Notes under the pieces: generated by a model
What the model was told of the DNA's origin: nothing
Database searches by the model: none
Seen by the model: the letters and a program-made list of their open reading frames with translations, nothing else
Position numbers and translations under genes: made by a program
Source of the DNA: a bacterium
GTDB lineage: Bacteria > Acidobacteriota > Polarisedimenticolia > Polarisedimenticolales > Polarisedimenticolaceae
Direction: 5' to 3'
Assembly (NCBI GenBank): GCA_024226515.1
Contig: JAAELQ010000215.1
Span: 1 to 35,193 of the forward strand
Length of the DNA: 35,193 bases
Shown: positions 1 to 8,312 of the stretch, in pieces
How the letters are laid out: every line of letters begins with the position of its first letter
How positions within the stretch are numbered: the stretch's first letter is position 1

Positions 1-380
1 CGCAGCTCGCGGTAGCGGCCGTCGAGACGCAACACCGGCAGCAGCCGGCGGATCTCGACGACGCGCTCCAGGGCGTCACGGAAGGGACTCGGTTCGAAAT
101 CCGAGATCAGGCCCGGCTTCGCGGCGAGCGGAATCCGGTGCCGCACGTCGTCGTCCGCACCGCACCAGACCAGCCACTTCTTTCCCTGGTCGTCATACGT
201 TTCACGCAGCGTTCCGCCGTCGCGGTGCACGCGCCAGTCGAACGTGTCGTAGTAGGTCGCCCGGATCCGGGCGGACGCCTCGGGCGCCGTGGCGAGCTTC
301 GACGCTACGGCCTCGAGGATCGTCTCTCCCTGGACCGCGGACTCCAGCGAGTAAAACCTGGCTGAACGTGTGTGAGGCAA
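1..380 (-). CDS. CYTH/CHAD-like protein, N-terminal part (runs off the window)
   Basis: An uninterrupted minus-strand frame runs off the left edge and gives about 126 residues. Its centre has the look of a CYTH (triphosphate tunnel) domain: a run resembling RATYYDTFDWRVHRDGGTLR, followed by a strand ending in KKWLVW. In many bacteria this kind of domain precedes a CHAD domain, an alpha-helical histidine-rich module that binds polyphosphate. The tail ALERVVEIRRLLPVLRLDGR also fits such proteins. No ATG is available upstream; the best start is a TTG at 380-378, preceded by only a weak CACGGG. A promoter-like TTGGGG-17-TACAAT lies at 462-434 on the same strand. The family call rests on pattern memory only. 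The C-terminal half, which would show whether CHAD is present, is outside the window. Confidence 0.5.
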   Translation of the reverse strand, partial: MPHTRSARFYSLESAVQGETILEAVASKLATAPEASARIRATYYDTFDWRVHRDGGTLRETYDDQGKKWLVWCGADDDVRHRIPLAAKPGLISDFEPSPFRDALERVVEIRRLLPVLRLDGRYREL

Positions 381-433
381 AGCGCGAACCCGTGAGTCGT
401 ACCGTTGATCGTGCCCGAGGACTATACGAGAGG

Positions 434-462
434 ATTGTAACGCAATGACTAGGGTGCCCCAA
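434..462 (-). promoter_or_regulatory. sigma-70-like promoter for the CYTH-like gene
   Basis: On the minus strand TTGGGG (462-457) and TACAAT (439-434) are separated by 17 bases. The -10 matches the consensus at five of six bases and the -35 at three of six. The element overlaps the last codons of the glycosyltransferase gene upstream, so the CYTH-like gene may have its own promoter in addition to read-through. The call is based on motif and spacing only. Confidence 0.3.
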
Positions 463-2137
463 TCGCCGCCTTCCGTCGCTCCTTCGCCGCGAGCCCGTGG
501 AATCCGGCCGCCGCGTAGATCTCGGCCAGCCGCCGATGAGCCACGGTGTCTCCGGTGATGTCGTAGAGATAGATGCTGTAGCCGGCGCGGTCGATCGGCT
601 CTCGCTCGGCGAGCCAACCGTAGTCGATCCGCCGAGACAGGAACCCCTGTAAGTTATTCGTGGAGATGGCGATCACCTCTCGCTCGGCGTCGACGACCCG
701 AGCTCCTTGCGGAGACCCGACGAACATCGGCGGCAAGAACTGGTAGCGGATCCCGTAGTACGACGGATCCGTGTTGCCGACGTAGGACAGAATCACCTCG
801 TCGATCCCGCGCCGGCGCATCACCCGCTCGAGTTCGCCGAGATCCTGCCCCCAGTCCAGATTCGAGTCGCCGAGGTATCGCCTGCCCCCCTCCGGGCCGC
901 CCGCGAACTGGTTGAAGTAGGACAGCTGGAACGGCGCGATGGACAGCGCCTCGAACGCGAGCCACAGGAAGGCCGCCGCCGCAACGGGCAACGCGAGGCG
1001 GCGCGCCCTGCCCGCTAGGCACCCCAGCGCCGGCGCCAGCCCGCCGCAGAAGATCGCGAGCAGCGGAAACAGCGGCAGAACGTGGCGCAGTCCGATGTTC
1101 AGTTTGGAGCTCACGGCCGTGCCGAAGAACGCCGCGGCCAGCACCACCGGCGCCAGGCGCTCCGCGTCGCGACCCCGCGTGACGAACCACGCCGCCGCCG
1201 CTGCGAGCCAGCCGAGCAGCAGCGGGATCGGCGTCTTGAGCAGAACCGCCTCGAGGAAGTACAGCCGCCAGTCCCGCCCGACCTCGCCGTTGAAGAACGC
1301 CACCATGCCGCCCGTGGCGTAGGCCCGGGCCTGCAGGAAGCCGTCCTTCATTCCGGGGGCTTCGAAGAACGGTAGGCGACCGGACAGATGCCCGCCGTAG
1401 GAGAGCCAGGTCACCACGACGGCGACTGCGACTGCGACCCCCGCGTCGCGCAGCCACGCGGCGGCGGCGCGCGAACCCAGCCGCTTGCGGTACAGCCAGA
1501 CGACCGGTGGCACCGCGGGCAACAGGATCAACGCCGACCACTTGGAGGCCAGCGCCACCCCGAGCGCCAGACCGACGACCGCGGCCCGCCACGGGCCGGG
1601 CTTTCTCGACCAGTCGTCCAGCGCGAGCAAGAACAGCACGGCCAGGCAGGCGAACAACGCGTCGGTGCTGATCAATGACACGTGAGCGATCACGTTCGGG
1701 TCGAAGGCCAGCAGGCCCAGCGTGAGCCACGCCGCGGCCGGACCGTGGTACCGACGCGCCAGCTCCGCGGCGGCCAGCAGCATCAGGAGCCCCGCGGCGA
1801 TGGTGGCGAGTCGGGCGCGGAACAACACGGCCGACGGGTCCGGCGAGCCGAACAGCAGGTCGCGCCCCGCCGTGTGTGCGTTGTCCCCGGGTTCGATCGG
1901 AGCCGCCGGCCGAAGCGTAGTCGCGACCAGCGGCAGCATGTAGACCGCGGTGAGCGGCGAATTGTCCACGCCGAGGCAGCATTCGCCGTTGCGGGCGAGC
2001 CACCATCCCGTGACCAGGTGCTTGCCCTCGTCGTTAGCCAGAGAGCTGCGGCCGGCGGTGATCGCGCACTGAACGGCGAAGACGACGATCAGAACCGCGG
2101 CGACGATCCAGTGCCTGCTGATCGCGGGCGTGCGCAT
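449..2137 (-). CDS. Family 39-type membrane glycosyltransferase
   Basis: This is a 562-residue polytopic membrane protein with roughly ten hydrophobic segments. It resembles phospholipid-carrier-dependent glycosyltransferases of the GT39/ArnT/PMT group (GT-C fold), which move a sugar from a polyprenyl phosphate donor to an acceptor on the outer face of the inner membrane. The first transmembrane helix is followed by ANDEGKH (acidic pair D36-E37), the position of the catalytic acidic residue in GT-C enzymes. Near residues 423-435 it has DSNLDWGQDL, a motif I associate with a subgroup of bacterial family 39 proteins. A soluble tail of about 130 residues follows the last helix. The start ATG at 2137 leads directly into a signal-anchor-like helix. 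Donor and acceptor cannot be told from sequence, and no other glycan gene is nearby. Confidence 0.75.
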   Translation of the reverse strand: MRTPAISRHWIVAAVLIVVFAVQCAITAGRSSLANDEGKHLVTGWWLARNGECCLGVDNSPLTAVYMLPLVATTLRPAAPIEPGDNAHTAGRDLLFGSPDPSAVLFRARLATIAAGLLMLLAAAELARRYHGPAAAWLTLGLLAFDPNVIAHVSLISTDALFACLAVLFLLALDDWSRKPGPWRAAVVGLALGVALASKWSALILLPAVPPVVWLYRKRLGSRAAAAWLRDAGVAVAVAVVVTWLSYGGHLSGRLPFFEAPGMKDGFLQARAYATGGMVAFFNGEVGRDWRLYFLEAVLLKTPIPLLLGWLAAAAAWFVTRGRDAERLAPVVLAAAFFGTAVSSKLNIGLRHVLPLFPLLAIFCGGLAPALGCLAGRARRLALPVAAAAFLWLAFEALSIAPFQLSYFNQFAGGPEGGRRYLGDSNLDWGQDLGELERVMRRRGIDEVILSYVGNTDPSYYGIRYQFLPPMFVGSPQGARVVDAEREVIAISTNNLQGFLSRRIDYGWLAEREPIDRAGYSIYLYDITGDTVAHRRLAEIYAAAGFHGLAAKERRKAAIGAP

Positions 2138-2277
2138 CGCGGGATTATTCCACAGGAAGGAGCCGTGAAATCGGGGAGTGCCCGTGTCGGTAATGGGTGG
2201 AGGGTGGCTCCCGGGGCGGGGCGAGCATAATCTCCCCCGTTCGCCCCGTTCCCGGGTCTTCCTCCTCCCGGAGATTC

Positions 2278-2297
2278 GAGCGCCGCGGCGCTCCTAT
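2278..2297. terminator. Perfect hairpin just after the small-protein stop codon
   Basis: GAGCGCCGCGGCGCTC at 2278-2293 is a perfect 16-base palindrome, followed on the plus strand by CTATTTTT. It abuts the stop codon of the small minus-strand gene. The T-run is on the plus-strand side, so as an intrinsic terminator it would best stop plus-strand (antisense) transcription. For the minus-strand gene it would only be a stabilising 3' hairpin. Confidence 0.4.
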
Positions 2298-2479
2298 TTT
2301 TCGACGCGCATGACGCGTCGGCAGACGCTGCAGGTTGCGGCGCCGAGGTAGTGGCGCAACAGTCCGTACTCCCGCGACTCGTCGGCCACGGGCCCCAGAC
2401 ACCAGATCACGCCGTCCAGCAACACGCACCGAATGCGGTTGTAGACGTAGAGGTTGATTTCTTCGAACGTGGTAAACAT
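2294..2479 (-). CDS. Small hypothetical protein with a CxxC pair
   Basis: This frame encodes 61 residues starting MFTTFEEINLYVYNR and ending in a basic tail. I do not recognise a family. The centre (CVLLDGVIWCLG) is hydrophobic, and the C-terminal part carries TCSVCRR, a CxxC pair that could bind a metal or form a disulfide. A longer start at 2500 would add seven residues, but the ATG at 2479 has GAGG eight bases upstream, so I chose it. A perfect hairpin follows the stop codon directly. It lies between the barrel-like gene and the glycosyltransferase on the same strand. A real but unknown gene seems more likely than a chance frame, because competing frames show no recognisable protein and the ribosome site is good. 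Confidence 0.5.
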   Translation of the reverse strand: MFTTFEEINLYVYNRIRCVLLDGVIWCLGPVADESREYGLLRHYLGAATCSVCRRVMRVEK

Positions 2480-2567
2480 GCGCCGGACCTCACACCCCAT
2501 ATACGGTCGCCCGGCAAGTCTGCCACAGATTTAGATAATTTTAAGAATGAATTCGGGAGGGTTCCGC

Positions 2568-3689
2568 TCAAAAATCGAACGCGTAGCCCACGAGGATCTG
2601 GCCGTCCGGCGCGCCGTCGTCGACCCCCGCGGCGAACCCGAGGCGGAAGGTGCCCGCGTCGAACGGCTTCCAGTTCATTCCGACGAGCACGCGTGCGTCG
2701 GGGTCGAAGCTCTCGAAACGCTCCCCCTCATACGTGCCCTCGAACAGCAGTGCGACGTTGCGCCACACGGGGAGCGTCATGCCGATCCCCACCGCGGGGG
2801 CGATCTCGCCGCTGAGCGGCACGCCCGACTCGGTCTCGCCGTCCTCGTTGAAGCGCACGCCCAGGTTGGCCGTCAGGCCGACCGACCCGACGAACCAGCG
2901 CCCGGCCATGAAGATCTTCGATCGCAATCCGTCGTACCCGAAGCCGGGGTCCTGATCGCCGGTGGGCAGCGTGACGATCGCGCCGACCGCGTACTCCCGG
3001 CGGTTGTTCTCCGCCGTGGCGACGCGCAGCTTGCCCCACAGATCCAGGTCGGTGATGCCCGACTCGTCGGCCAGGCCGTCCGGGTTGTCGACGGCCCCGT
3101 AGCCCAACCGCGCACCGAGCTCGACGCCGGGGAGCTGGTCGATGGCAAAAGCCGCGATCGCGCGGGACACTCGCACGTCACGGTCGTCGCCGAGGTCTGC
3201 GAGCTCGAGCTGCACTTCCCAGCGCTGGTTGTCCGTGGTCGCCGTGTCCTCGACGAACGAGAGCTGCAGCCGGTCGGAGCCGTAGGCCCAGCGCCACAGA
3301 TCGCTCTCGTCGCGCGGGAGCATGATCTCCAGCTTCAGGTCGCGGCGGACGTCCTCGCCCTTGGCGACCGGGTCCTGCTCTCCCAGCTCGATGCGTTTGC
3401 CGCCGGGCGAGATGACGGCGATCGGCTCGCACGGGGCCTCGTCGGGCAGCATCACGCTGTATTCGCCGTCGTCGTCGGTCGGCTGACTGATCGACACTCC
3501 GGTGCCGCCGACCACGCGGTACACGACGCGGTATCCGACCGCGGGTCGCTGGAGCGTGTCCACGATCTTGCCCGTGCACTGGTATTCCGCGGCATCCTGC
3601 GCGTGAATCGACGCGAAGATCAACGGAAGCATGAGCACGACCACCGAGAGCTTGCGGCAGGTTCCGGGAAGACGATCTGTTTGGCGCAT
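2568..3689 (-). CDS. Secreted outer-membrane barrel-like protein with regulatory-like N-terminal domain
   Basis: The product has 373 residues. A basic N-terminus and the hydrophobic stretch LSVVVLMLPLIFASIHA (about 14-30) form a signal peptide ending before Q31. Residues 35-110 resemble a carboxypeptidase-regulatory or Ig-like beta-sandwich (TGKIVDTLQRPAVGYRVVYR, then DDDGEYSVMLP). The rest is made of alternating short beta strands rich in G, D and aromatic residues, such as ELGARLGYGAVDN and FRLGFAAGVDDG. It ends in a terminal phenylalanine (QILVGYAFDF), the usual signature of a BAM-inserted outer-membrane barrel. What it transports, if anything, cannot be told. GGGGA lies twelve bases upstream of the chosen ATG. 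Confidence 0.6.
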   Translation of the reverse strand: MRQTDRLPGTCRKLSVVVLMLPLIFASIHAQDAAEYQCTGKIVDTLQRPAVGYRVVYRVVGGTGVSISQPTDDDGEYSVMLPDEAPCEPIAVISPGGKRIELGEQDPVAKGEDVRRDLKLEIMLPRDESDLWRWAYGSDRLQLSFVEDTATTDNQRWEVQLELADLGDDRDVRVSRAIAAFAIDQLPGVELGARLGYGAVDNPDGLADESGITDLDLWGKLRVATAENNRREYAVGAIVTLPTGDQDPGFGYDGLRSKIFMAGRWFVGSVGLTANLGVRFNEDGETESGVPLSGEIAPAVGIGMTLPVWRNVALLFEGTYEGERFESFDPDARVLVGMNWKPFDAGTFRLGFAAGVDDGAPDGQILVGYAFDF

Positions 3690-3756
3690 CAGCGAGTCCC
3701 CGCGACCGGGTCCACCCCGGAGAAGAAAAGGGCGTCAGTTTAGCAGGGAACCGGGC

Positions 3757-3924
3757 CTAGTGGACCGTAGCAACCACTTCGACACCATCCGAGCGGCCCT
3801 CGTGCCCGATCTCAGCGTTGCACCTTCGTTGAAATAGCGCTGCTAATCCTGCCTCGGCGCGCCTCGACCTCGGGCACGATGCCTCGCTCGGCATGGTGCC
3901 GAAACGGCCGTTACGATCCACTAG
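3757..3924. mobile_element. MITE-like palindromic element with long imperfect inverted arms
   Basis: The left arm (about 3757-3817) begins CTAGTGGACCGTAG. The right arm, read from 3924 on the opposite strand, begins CTAGTGGATCGTAA. By eye the arms align over about 58 bases with roughly three quarters identity, including shared blocks CACCAT, CCGAGCG and TCGTGCCCGA. The centre (about 3818-3858) is unpaired. Both ends finish in CTAG, which would fit a TA target duplication of IS630/mariner-like transposition. The element holds no convincing gene. It sits between the barrel-like gene and nfuA and could alternatively be a diverged REP-like or transcribed hairpin sequence. Confidence 0.55.
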
Positions 3925-4004
3925 TCGCACCGGAAGTTTCCGGCCGCCCGGCGAGGCGAGAATGCGGTGGCTCGCGGCGTAATCCTGGTGGTATCTTCAG
4001 GATC

Positions 4005-4586
4005 ATGATCAATCTCACCGACGCGGCGAAAGAAAAGTTCCTCGCCGCCGCCGAATCCGAGGGTCGCAAGGGTCAGGGCCTGCGCGTCACCGTGAACGGC
4101 GGCGGGACCGCGCAGCCGGAGTTCGCGTTGAACTTCGTCGAGCCCGACCACGTGCGAGACGACGACGTCGCCGACCAACACGGTGAGCTGACGATCTACA
4201 TGGACCCGCAGAGCGCGAAGTTCCTCGAAGCGGCGACGATCGACTTCGTCGAGACGCTGGCCGAGAGCGGATTCAAGATCGACGCGCCGAACGCCGGCAT
4301 TCCGCGGCCGACCGGCCCCGTGGCCGAGGCCGTGCAGCGCTGCCTGGACGAGAAGATCAACCCCGGCGTTGCGAGTCACGGCGGGTTCATCGACCTCGTG
4401 GCGGTCGAGAATGAGACCGCGTACCTGAAGTTCGGCGGAGGCTGTCAGGGCTGCGGCATGGTCAACGTCACGCTGAAGCAGGGCGTGGAGAAGATCCTGT
4501 TTCAGGAGGTCCCACAGATCACCAAGGTGATGGACATCACCGACCACGCCTCGGGCACGAACCCGTACTACCAGCCCGGCAAGTAG
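4005..4586 (+). CDS. nfuA: NfuA-type iron-sulfur cluster carrier
   Basis: This 193-residue protein has the two-domain layout of NfuA, the scaffold/carrier that delivers [4Fe-4S] clusters to apo-proteins, especially under oxidative stress. The N-terminal half (1-95) is an A-type (IscA-like) fold lacking the cysteines of true IscA, as is normal for NfuA. The C-terminal half (about 103-180) is the Nfu domain with the ligand motif GGGCQGCG (C147, C150), which binds a cluster across a dimer. The length matches E. coli NfuA (191). The ATG at 4005 is preceded by AGGA; earlier in-frame starts would place coding sequence inside the palindromic element and add no homologous residues. The gene is monocistronic and ends three bases before the convergent ATP-grasp gene. 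Confidence 0.9.
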   Translation: MINLTDAAKEKFLAAAESEGRKGQGLRVTVNGGGTAQPEFALNFVEPDHVRDDDVADQHGELTIYMDPQSAKFLEAATIDFVETLAESGFKIDAPNAGIPRPTGPVAEAVQRCLDEKINPGVASHGGFIDLVAVENETAYLKFGGGCQGCGMVNVTLKQGVEKILFQEVPQITKVMDITDHASGTNPYYQPGK

Positions 4587-4589
4587 CTC

Positions 4590-5816
4590 CTACTCCAGCT
4601 CGAAGTGGATCAGCGCGTGCGCCTCGCGCAGCGCCCGCTCCACCTCGTCCGCGCTCTCGGCGCGGGCAAAGATGAACCCCGGATAGCGGTGTCCCTCGGG
4701 CAGCGGCACCAGTTCGTCGCCGCGGTGCACGGTAAGGGCGACTTCCTCGATCGCCGGGACGGTGCGAGCGTCATCGAGACCCGTGACCTTACGGAGGATC
4801 CCGGCGCCGGACACGGGGATCATCATCACCCCCGCGGCCGAACCGTCGCGCGCGACGCCGGACGGGTCGAGCCCCAGCGCGTGGCGCAGCACCAGCTCTT
4901 CGAGGGACATGCCGGTACCGAAGCGCAGCGTCCTCGCGCATAGCCCTCCGATCGTGCGTGCCGCGATCTCCAGCAGCAGCGGGCGACCCTGTGCGAGCCT
5001 GAACTCGGCGTGCACCGGCCCCTCGCGCAGGCCGAGGGCGGCGCAGCCCTCTCCGATCGCGCGTTCGGCCTCGCGCTGCTGTGCCTCGCTCAGGCGCGAC
5101 GGCGTGAGGTAGATCGTCTCCTCGAACGTCGGGCCCTCGAGTGCGTCGGGCTTGTCGAACAGGGCCAGCAGCTCGAACGCTCCGCCGCGCAGCAACCCCT
5201 CGGCCGCGAACTCGTCGCCGGCGACGTAGTCCTCGACGAGCAGGTGGCGCGTGTCCACGCCGCGGGCGGCGACGTCGTCGGAGTCGAGGATCGCCTCGAT
5301 GCGACGGAACGCAGCGACAAAGCCCGCCGGATCGTCGACGCGCAGCACGCCGCGACTTGCCGACAGCGACAGCGGCTTGAGCACACACGGGTAGTTCACC
5401 CTACGCGCCGCCTCCTCCGTGAACGCGCCACGTTCGAGCAACTCGAACTGCGGCACCGCGAGCCCGGCCTGCCGAAAGCTGCTGCGCATCGCGTGCTTGT
5501 CGCGGGTGCGCTCGACCGCCTCGAGCGGATTGTGCGGTCGGCCGACGGCGCGCGCGGCGGCCGTCGCCAGCAACGTCGTCTCGTCGTCGACGCCCAGGAC
5601 GGCGTCGATCGGTGTCTCGGCGTGAAACGCCTCGATCGTCTGCAGTCCGCGTCGCCAGCGCACGAGATCCACGGCAATCGTATGACCGGGCAGCGTGCTC
5701 TCCAGCGCCTGGCGCCGGTCGGTGCCCACGACGAGCTCGACGCCCAGCCGCTCGGCGGCGCAGATCAAGTCCTGCGATTTGTAGCTGGTCGTGGCGATCA
5801 GGACGAGAGCCCGCAT
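4590..5816 (-). CDS. ATP-grasp carboxylate-amine ligase-like protein
   Basis: The 408 residues start with a Rossmann-like pre-ATP-grasp domain (MRALVLIATTSYKSQDLI). An ATP-grasp core follows: TRDKHAMRSSFRQAG, then NYPCVLKPLSLSASRGV (ATP-binding lysine and small-residue loop), LLVEDYVAGDEFAAEGLL, and the metal-binding segment HAEFRLAQGRPLLLEIAAR. Enzymes of this kind activate a carboxylate as an acyl phosphate and join it to an amine, as in BacD-type L-amino-acid ligases or carbamoyl-phosphate-like synthases. A C-terminal domain of about 90 residues resembles that of L-amino-acid ligases. The substrate cannot be assigned. It is the last gene of a probable minus-strand operon, 45 bases after the hybrid kinase, with GAGGAG before its ATG. 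Confidence 0.75.
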   Translation of the reverse strand: MRALVLIATTSYKSQDLICAAERLGVELVVGTDRRQALESTLPGHTIAVDLVRWRRGLQTIEAFHAETPIDAVLGVDDETTLLATAAARAVGRPHNPLEAVERTRDKHAMRSSFRQAGLAVPQFELLERGAFTEEAARRVNYPCVLKPLSLSASRGVLRVDDPAGFVAAFRRIEAILDSDDVAARGVDTRHLLVEDYVAGDEFAAEGLLRGGAFELLALFDKPDALEGPTFEETIYLTPSRLSEAQQREAERAIGEGCAALGLREGPVHAEFRLAQGRPLLLEIAARTIGGLCARTLRFGTGMSLEELVLRHALGLDPSGVARDGSAAGVMMIPVSGAGILRKVTGLDDARTVPAIEEVALTVHRGDELVPLPEGHRYPGFIFARAESADEVERALREAHALIHFELE

Positions 5817-5861
5817 CGTGCGCTCCTCGGATGCGAGTCGCCATCGTAGCAGGGCCGGTCG

Positions 5862-8312
5862 CTACGCGTTCTCGAGCACCTCGCGCACCTTGATCGCGAG
5901 CCCGGTCGGGCTGAACGGCTTCTGCAGGAACGACGATCCGGGCTGCAGCATGCCCTGTTGCATCACCGTGCAGTCCGTGTATCCGGATAGAAAGAGGATC
6001 TTCGTTTCGGGCAGGATCGGTCCGACGCGTTCGGCCAGCTCGCGGCCGCCGAGGTTGGGCATGATCAGATCCGTCACGATCAGATGCACCTGTTCGGCCA
6101 GGTTCTCGCAGATCGTCAACGCCTCGGCTCCGTCGCTCGCGGCGATGACCCTGTAGCCGTTCATCTGCAGGATCTCCTGCGTCAATTCTCTGACGGACGG
6201 ATCGTCCTCGACGAGCAGGATCGTTTCGCTACCTCGAGAGAGCTGAGTCATGCTGCGTGGCTCCGTTTCGGCTTCGTGGCCGTCGCCTTCGATCTGGGGT
6301 AGATACACCTTGAACGTCGTGCCGCGGCCGGGCTCGCTGTACACGTAGATGTGCCCGCCGCTTTGCTTGACGATGCCGTAGACGGTAGACAGGCCGAGTC
6401 CCGTCCCCTCTCCGGGCTGCTTGGTCGTGAAGAACGGATCGAACAGCCGCGCGAGCGTCTCATCGTTCATGCCGCACCCGTTGTCGGTGACGGCGAGCAT
6501 GACGAACGTCCCGCGCTGAACGTCAGGGTGCTCTTCCGCGTAGTCTTCTTGCAGGTCGACGATCTCGGTCAGGATCGTCAGTTCTCCGTCGCCGCCCATC
6601 GCATCGCGCGCATTGACCGCGAGGTTCAGCAACACCTGACGTAGCTGCCCCGGGTCGGCCTTGACCATGCACGCCTCGGCGTCGAGGGTGGTGTTCAATT
6701 CGACGGTCTCGCCGATGACTCGATTCAGCATCGAGTGCAGGTCCTCGACGACGTCGTTTAAATCGATCAGCTTGGGCTCGAGCACTTGCTGGCGGCTGAA
6801 GGCCAGCAGCTGCTTGGTCAGGTCGGCGGCGTGATCGGCTGCCTTGGCGATCTCGGCGGCCTCGCGGAACTGCGGGTGATCGTTGCCCAGTCCGCGGATG
6901 AGAAATTCCGAGTAGCCGGTGATCGCGGTGAGCAAGTTGTTGAAATCGTGGGCGATTCCTCCGGCCAGGCGGCCGATGGCCTCCATCTTCTGCGACTGCC
7001 GCAGCTGCTCCTCGCTCTTGCGCAGCGCTTCCTCCGCGTGCTTGCGCGTGGTCACGTCGACCATCACGCCACGCAGCTTCACGGCCCGCGTACCGGCGCG
7101 CACGATCCCGATCGAATCTCGCAGCCAGACGGCTTCGCCGTCGGCACGCACCATGCGATACTCCAGTTCGAGACTGCCGCGGTCGCCGTCCAGCGCCTGC
7201 TGCAGCTCGGTCATCACCTCGTGCAGATCCTGCGCGTGGACTCGATTGCGCCAGAACCGCGGCTGAGCCAACCACTCCTGTGGCGGATAGCCCAGAATCG
7301 CCTCCGCCTTGCGACTGACGAACGAGAACCTCAGCGTGTCGGGGTCGGCCTCCCACACCACGCCCTCGACCGAGTTGACCAGTTCCTCGAAGCGTTGTTG
7401 CGATTCACGCAGCTCCTGCTCGGCATGTTTCCGGTGGGTGATGTCCTGGATCAGCGAGATCGAATACTTCGGAGTCCCGTCGTCGTCGAAGTTCCACACC
7501 GTCGTCGTATGGCCCCAGGCGATCGTGCCGTCGCGCCGCATGTACCGCGCCTCGAGATCCGTGACGCGCCGCTTGCCCTGCATGATTTCGTGGAGCTGCT
7601 CGCGCGCCTGGTCCACGTCGTCGGCGTGACACACGTCGGAGACCTTCTTGCGCAGCATCTCCGATTCGGTATAGCCCAGCATCGTGCAGAACGCCGGGTT
7701 GACCTGCAGCAGCGTGTCGTCGGCCTTGGCGGTGACCATGCCCGCGGCGACCTGCTCGAACGTGTTGCGGAATTTCTTCTCGCTGCTGCGGAAAGCTTCC
7801 TGGAAATGACCCACGACCTCCAGGTCCGAGACGTCCTGGATCATCACGACGCACTGCTCGACGCCGCCGCTCTCCCCGTGGATCGGCACCGCCGTGGCGT
7901 AGATGTGGCCGACCCGATCGCTCAGGATCACCGTGAGCTCCTCGCTCGACGACGCACCCCGTTCGAACGCCTGGCGCGTCGGGCACCCCGGGCACGGTTT
8001 CATCTTCCCGCACAGGACCTGCCGGCATTCGAGGCCGTAGACCCCGGCGTTCAGAGCCGACTGGCCGGCGAAGCGCTCGCGATAACGAGTGTTGGACCAG
8101 GCGAGGGTCCCGTCGGCGTCGAACATCAGGAACCCGGCGTCCGTGTTGTTGACGATCGCAGCCAGTTTCTTGCGCTCGAGCTCCAGTAGACGCAGTTGGC
8201 CGTCCAGCGACTTGAACGACCGCTCGTAGTCTTCGACCTGACGGCGCAGAGTCTCGACGTCGAGAACCTGTTCGTCGGACTGGATCTCGGGGCTGGGGAG
8301 TTCCGAACTCAC
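5862..8312 (-). CDS. Hybrid sensor histidine kinase with three PAS domains and a receiver
   Basis: This 816-residue protein has no transmembrane helix and should be cytoplasmic. The order is: coiled coil (15-50), PAS1 (about 50-165), PAS2 (175-295), PAS3 (300-425), HisKA with phospho-acceptor H455 in GGIAHDFNN, HATPase with N567, the DNGCGM box at 610 and GTGLGL at 636, and a C-terminal receiver (about 695-815) with phospho-acceptor D748 in TDLIMP and K798. PAS1 carries four cysteines, C96, C101, C107 and C110, in a CxxxxC...CPGC pattern that could hold a metal or cluster. The start is a GTG directly after the TAA of the GAF gene (TAAGTG), so translation is probably coupled. Placement downstream of a methionine-sulfoxide-reductase-like protein and superoxide dismutase suggests, but does not prove, a redox-sensing role. 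Confidence 0.9.
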   Translation of the reverse strand: MSSELPSPEIQSDEQVLDVETLRRQVEDYERSFKSLDGQLRLLELERKKLAAIVNNTDAGFLMFDADGTLAWSNTRYRERFAGQSALNAGVYGLECRQVLCGKMKPCPGCPTRQAFERGASSSEELTVILSDRVGHIYATAVPIHGESGGVEQCVVMIQDVSDLEVVGHFQEAFRSSEKKFRNTFEQVAAGMVTAKADDTLLQVNPAFCTMLGYTESEMLRKKVSDVCHADDVDQAREQLHEIMQGKRRVTDLEARYMRRDGTIAWGHTTTVWNFDDDGTPKYSISLIQDITHRKHAEQELRESQQRFEELVNSVEGVVWEADPDTLRFSFVSRKAEAILGYPPQEWLAQPRFWRNRVHAQDLHEVMTELQQALDGDRGSLELEYRMVRADGEAVWLRDSIGIVRAGTRAVKLRGVMVDVTTRKHAEEALRKSEEQLRQSQKMEAIGRLAGGIAHDFNNLLTAITGYSEFLIRGLGNDHPQFREAAEIAKAADHAADLTKQLLAFSRQQVLEPKLIDLNDVVEDLHSMLNRVIGETVELNTTLDAEACMVKADPGQLRQVLLNLAVNARDAMGGDGELTILTEIVDLQEDYAEEHPDVQRGTFVMLAVTDNGCGMNDETLARLFDPFFTTKQPGEGTGLGLSTVYGIVKQSGGHIYVYSEPGRGTTFKVYLPQIEGDGHEAETEPRSMTQLSRGSETILLVEDDPSVRELTQEILQMNGYRVIAASDGAEALTICENLAEQVHLIVTDLIMPNLGGRELAERVGPILPETKILFLSGYTDCTVMQQGMLQPGSSFLQKPFSPTGLAIKVREVLENA

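Noticed and set aside
408..420. Second copy of the palindromic element
   Set aside because: ATCGTGCCCGAGG here matches 13 bases inside the element at 3868-3880, and CTAG occurs nearby at about 448, but the orientation relative to CTAG is reversed and no second arm is present.
3879..4004. N-terminal extension of nfuA
   Set aside because: The frame stays open upstream, but the extra residues come from the palindromic element and do not belong to the NfuA fold. The ATG at 4005 has its own AGGA.
6786..8189. Long plus-strand open frame of 467 codons opposite the kinase
   Set aside because: It lies wholly antisense to a kinase with clear PAS, HisKA, ATPase and receiver domains, and its translation is histidine/leucine/arginine-rich without any motif. 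This is typical shadow coding in GC-rich DNA.
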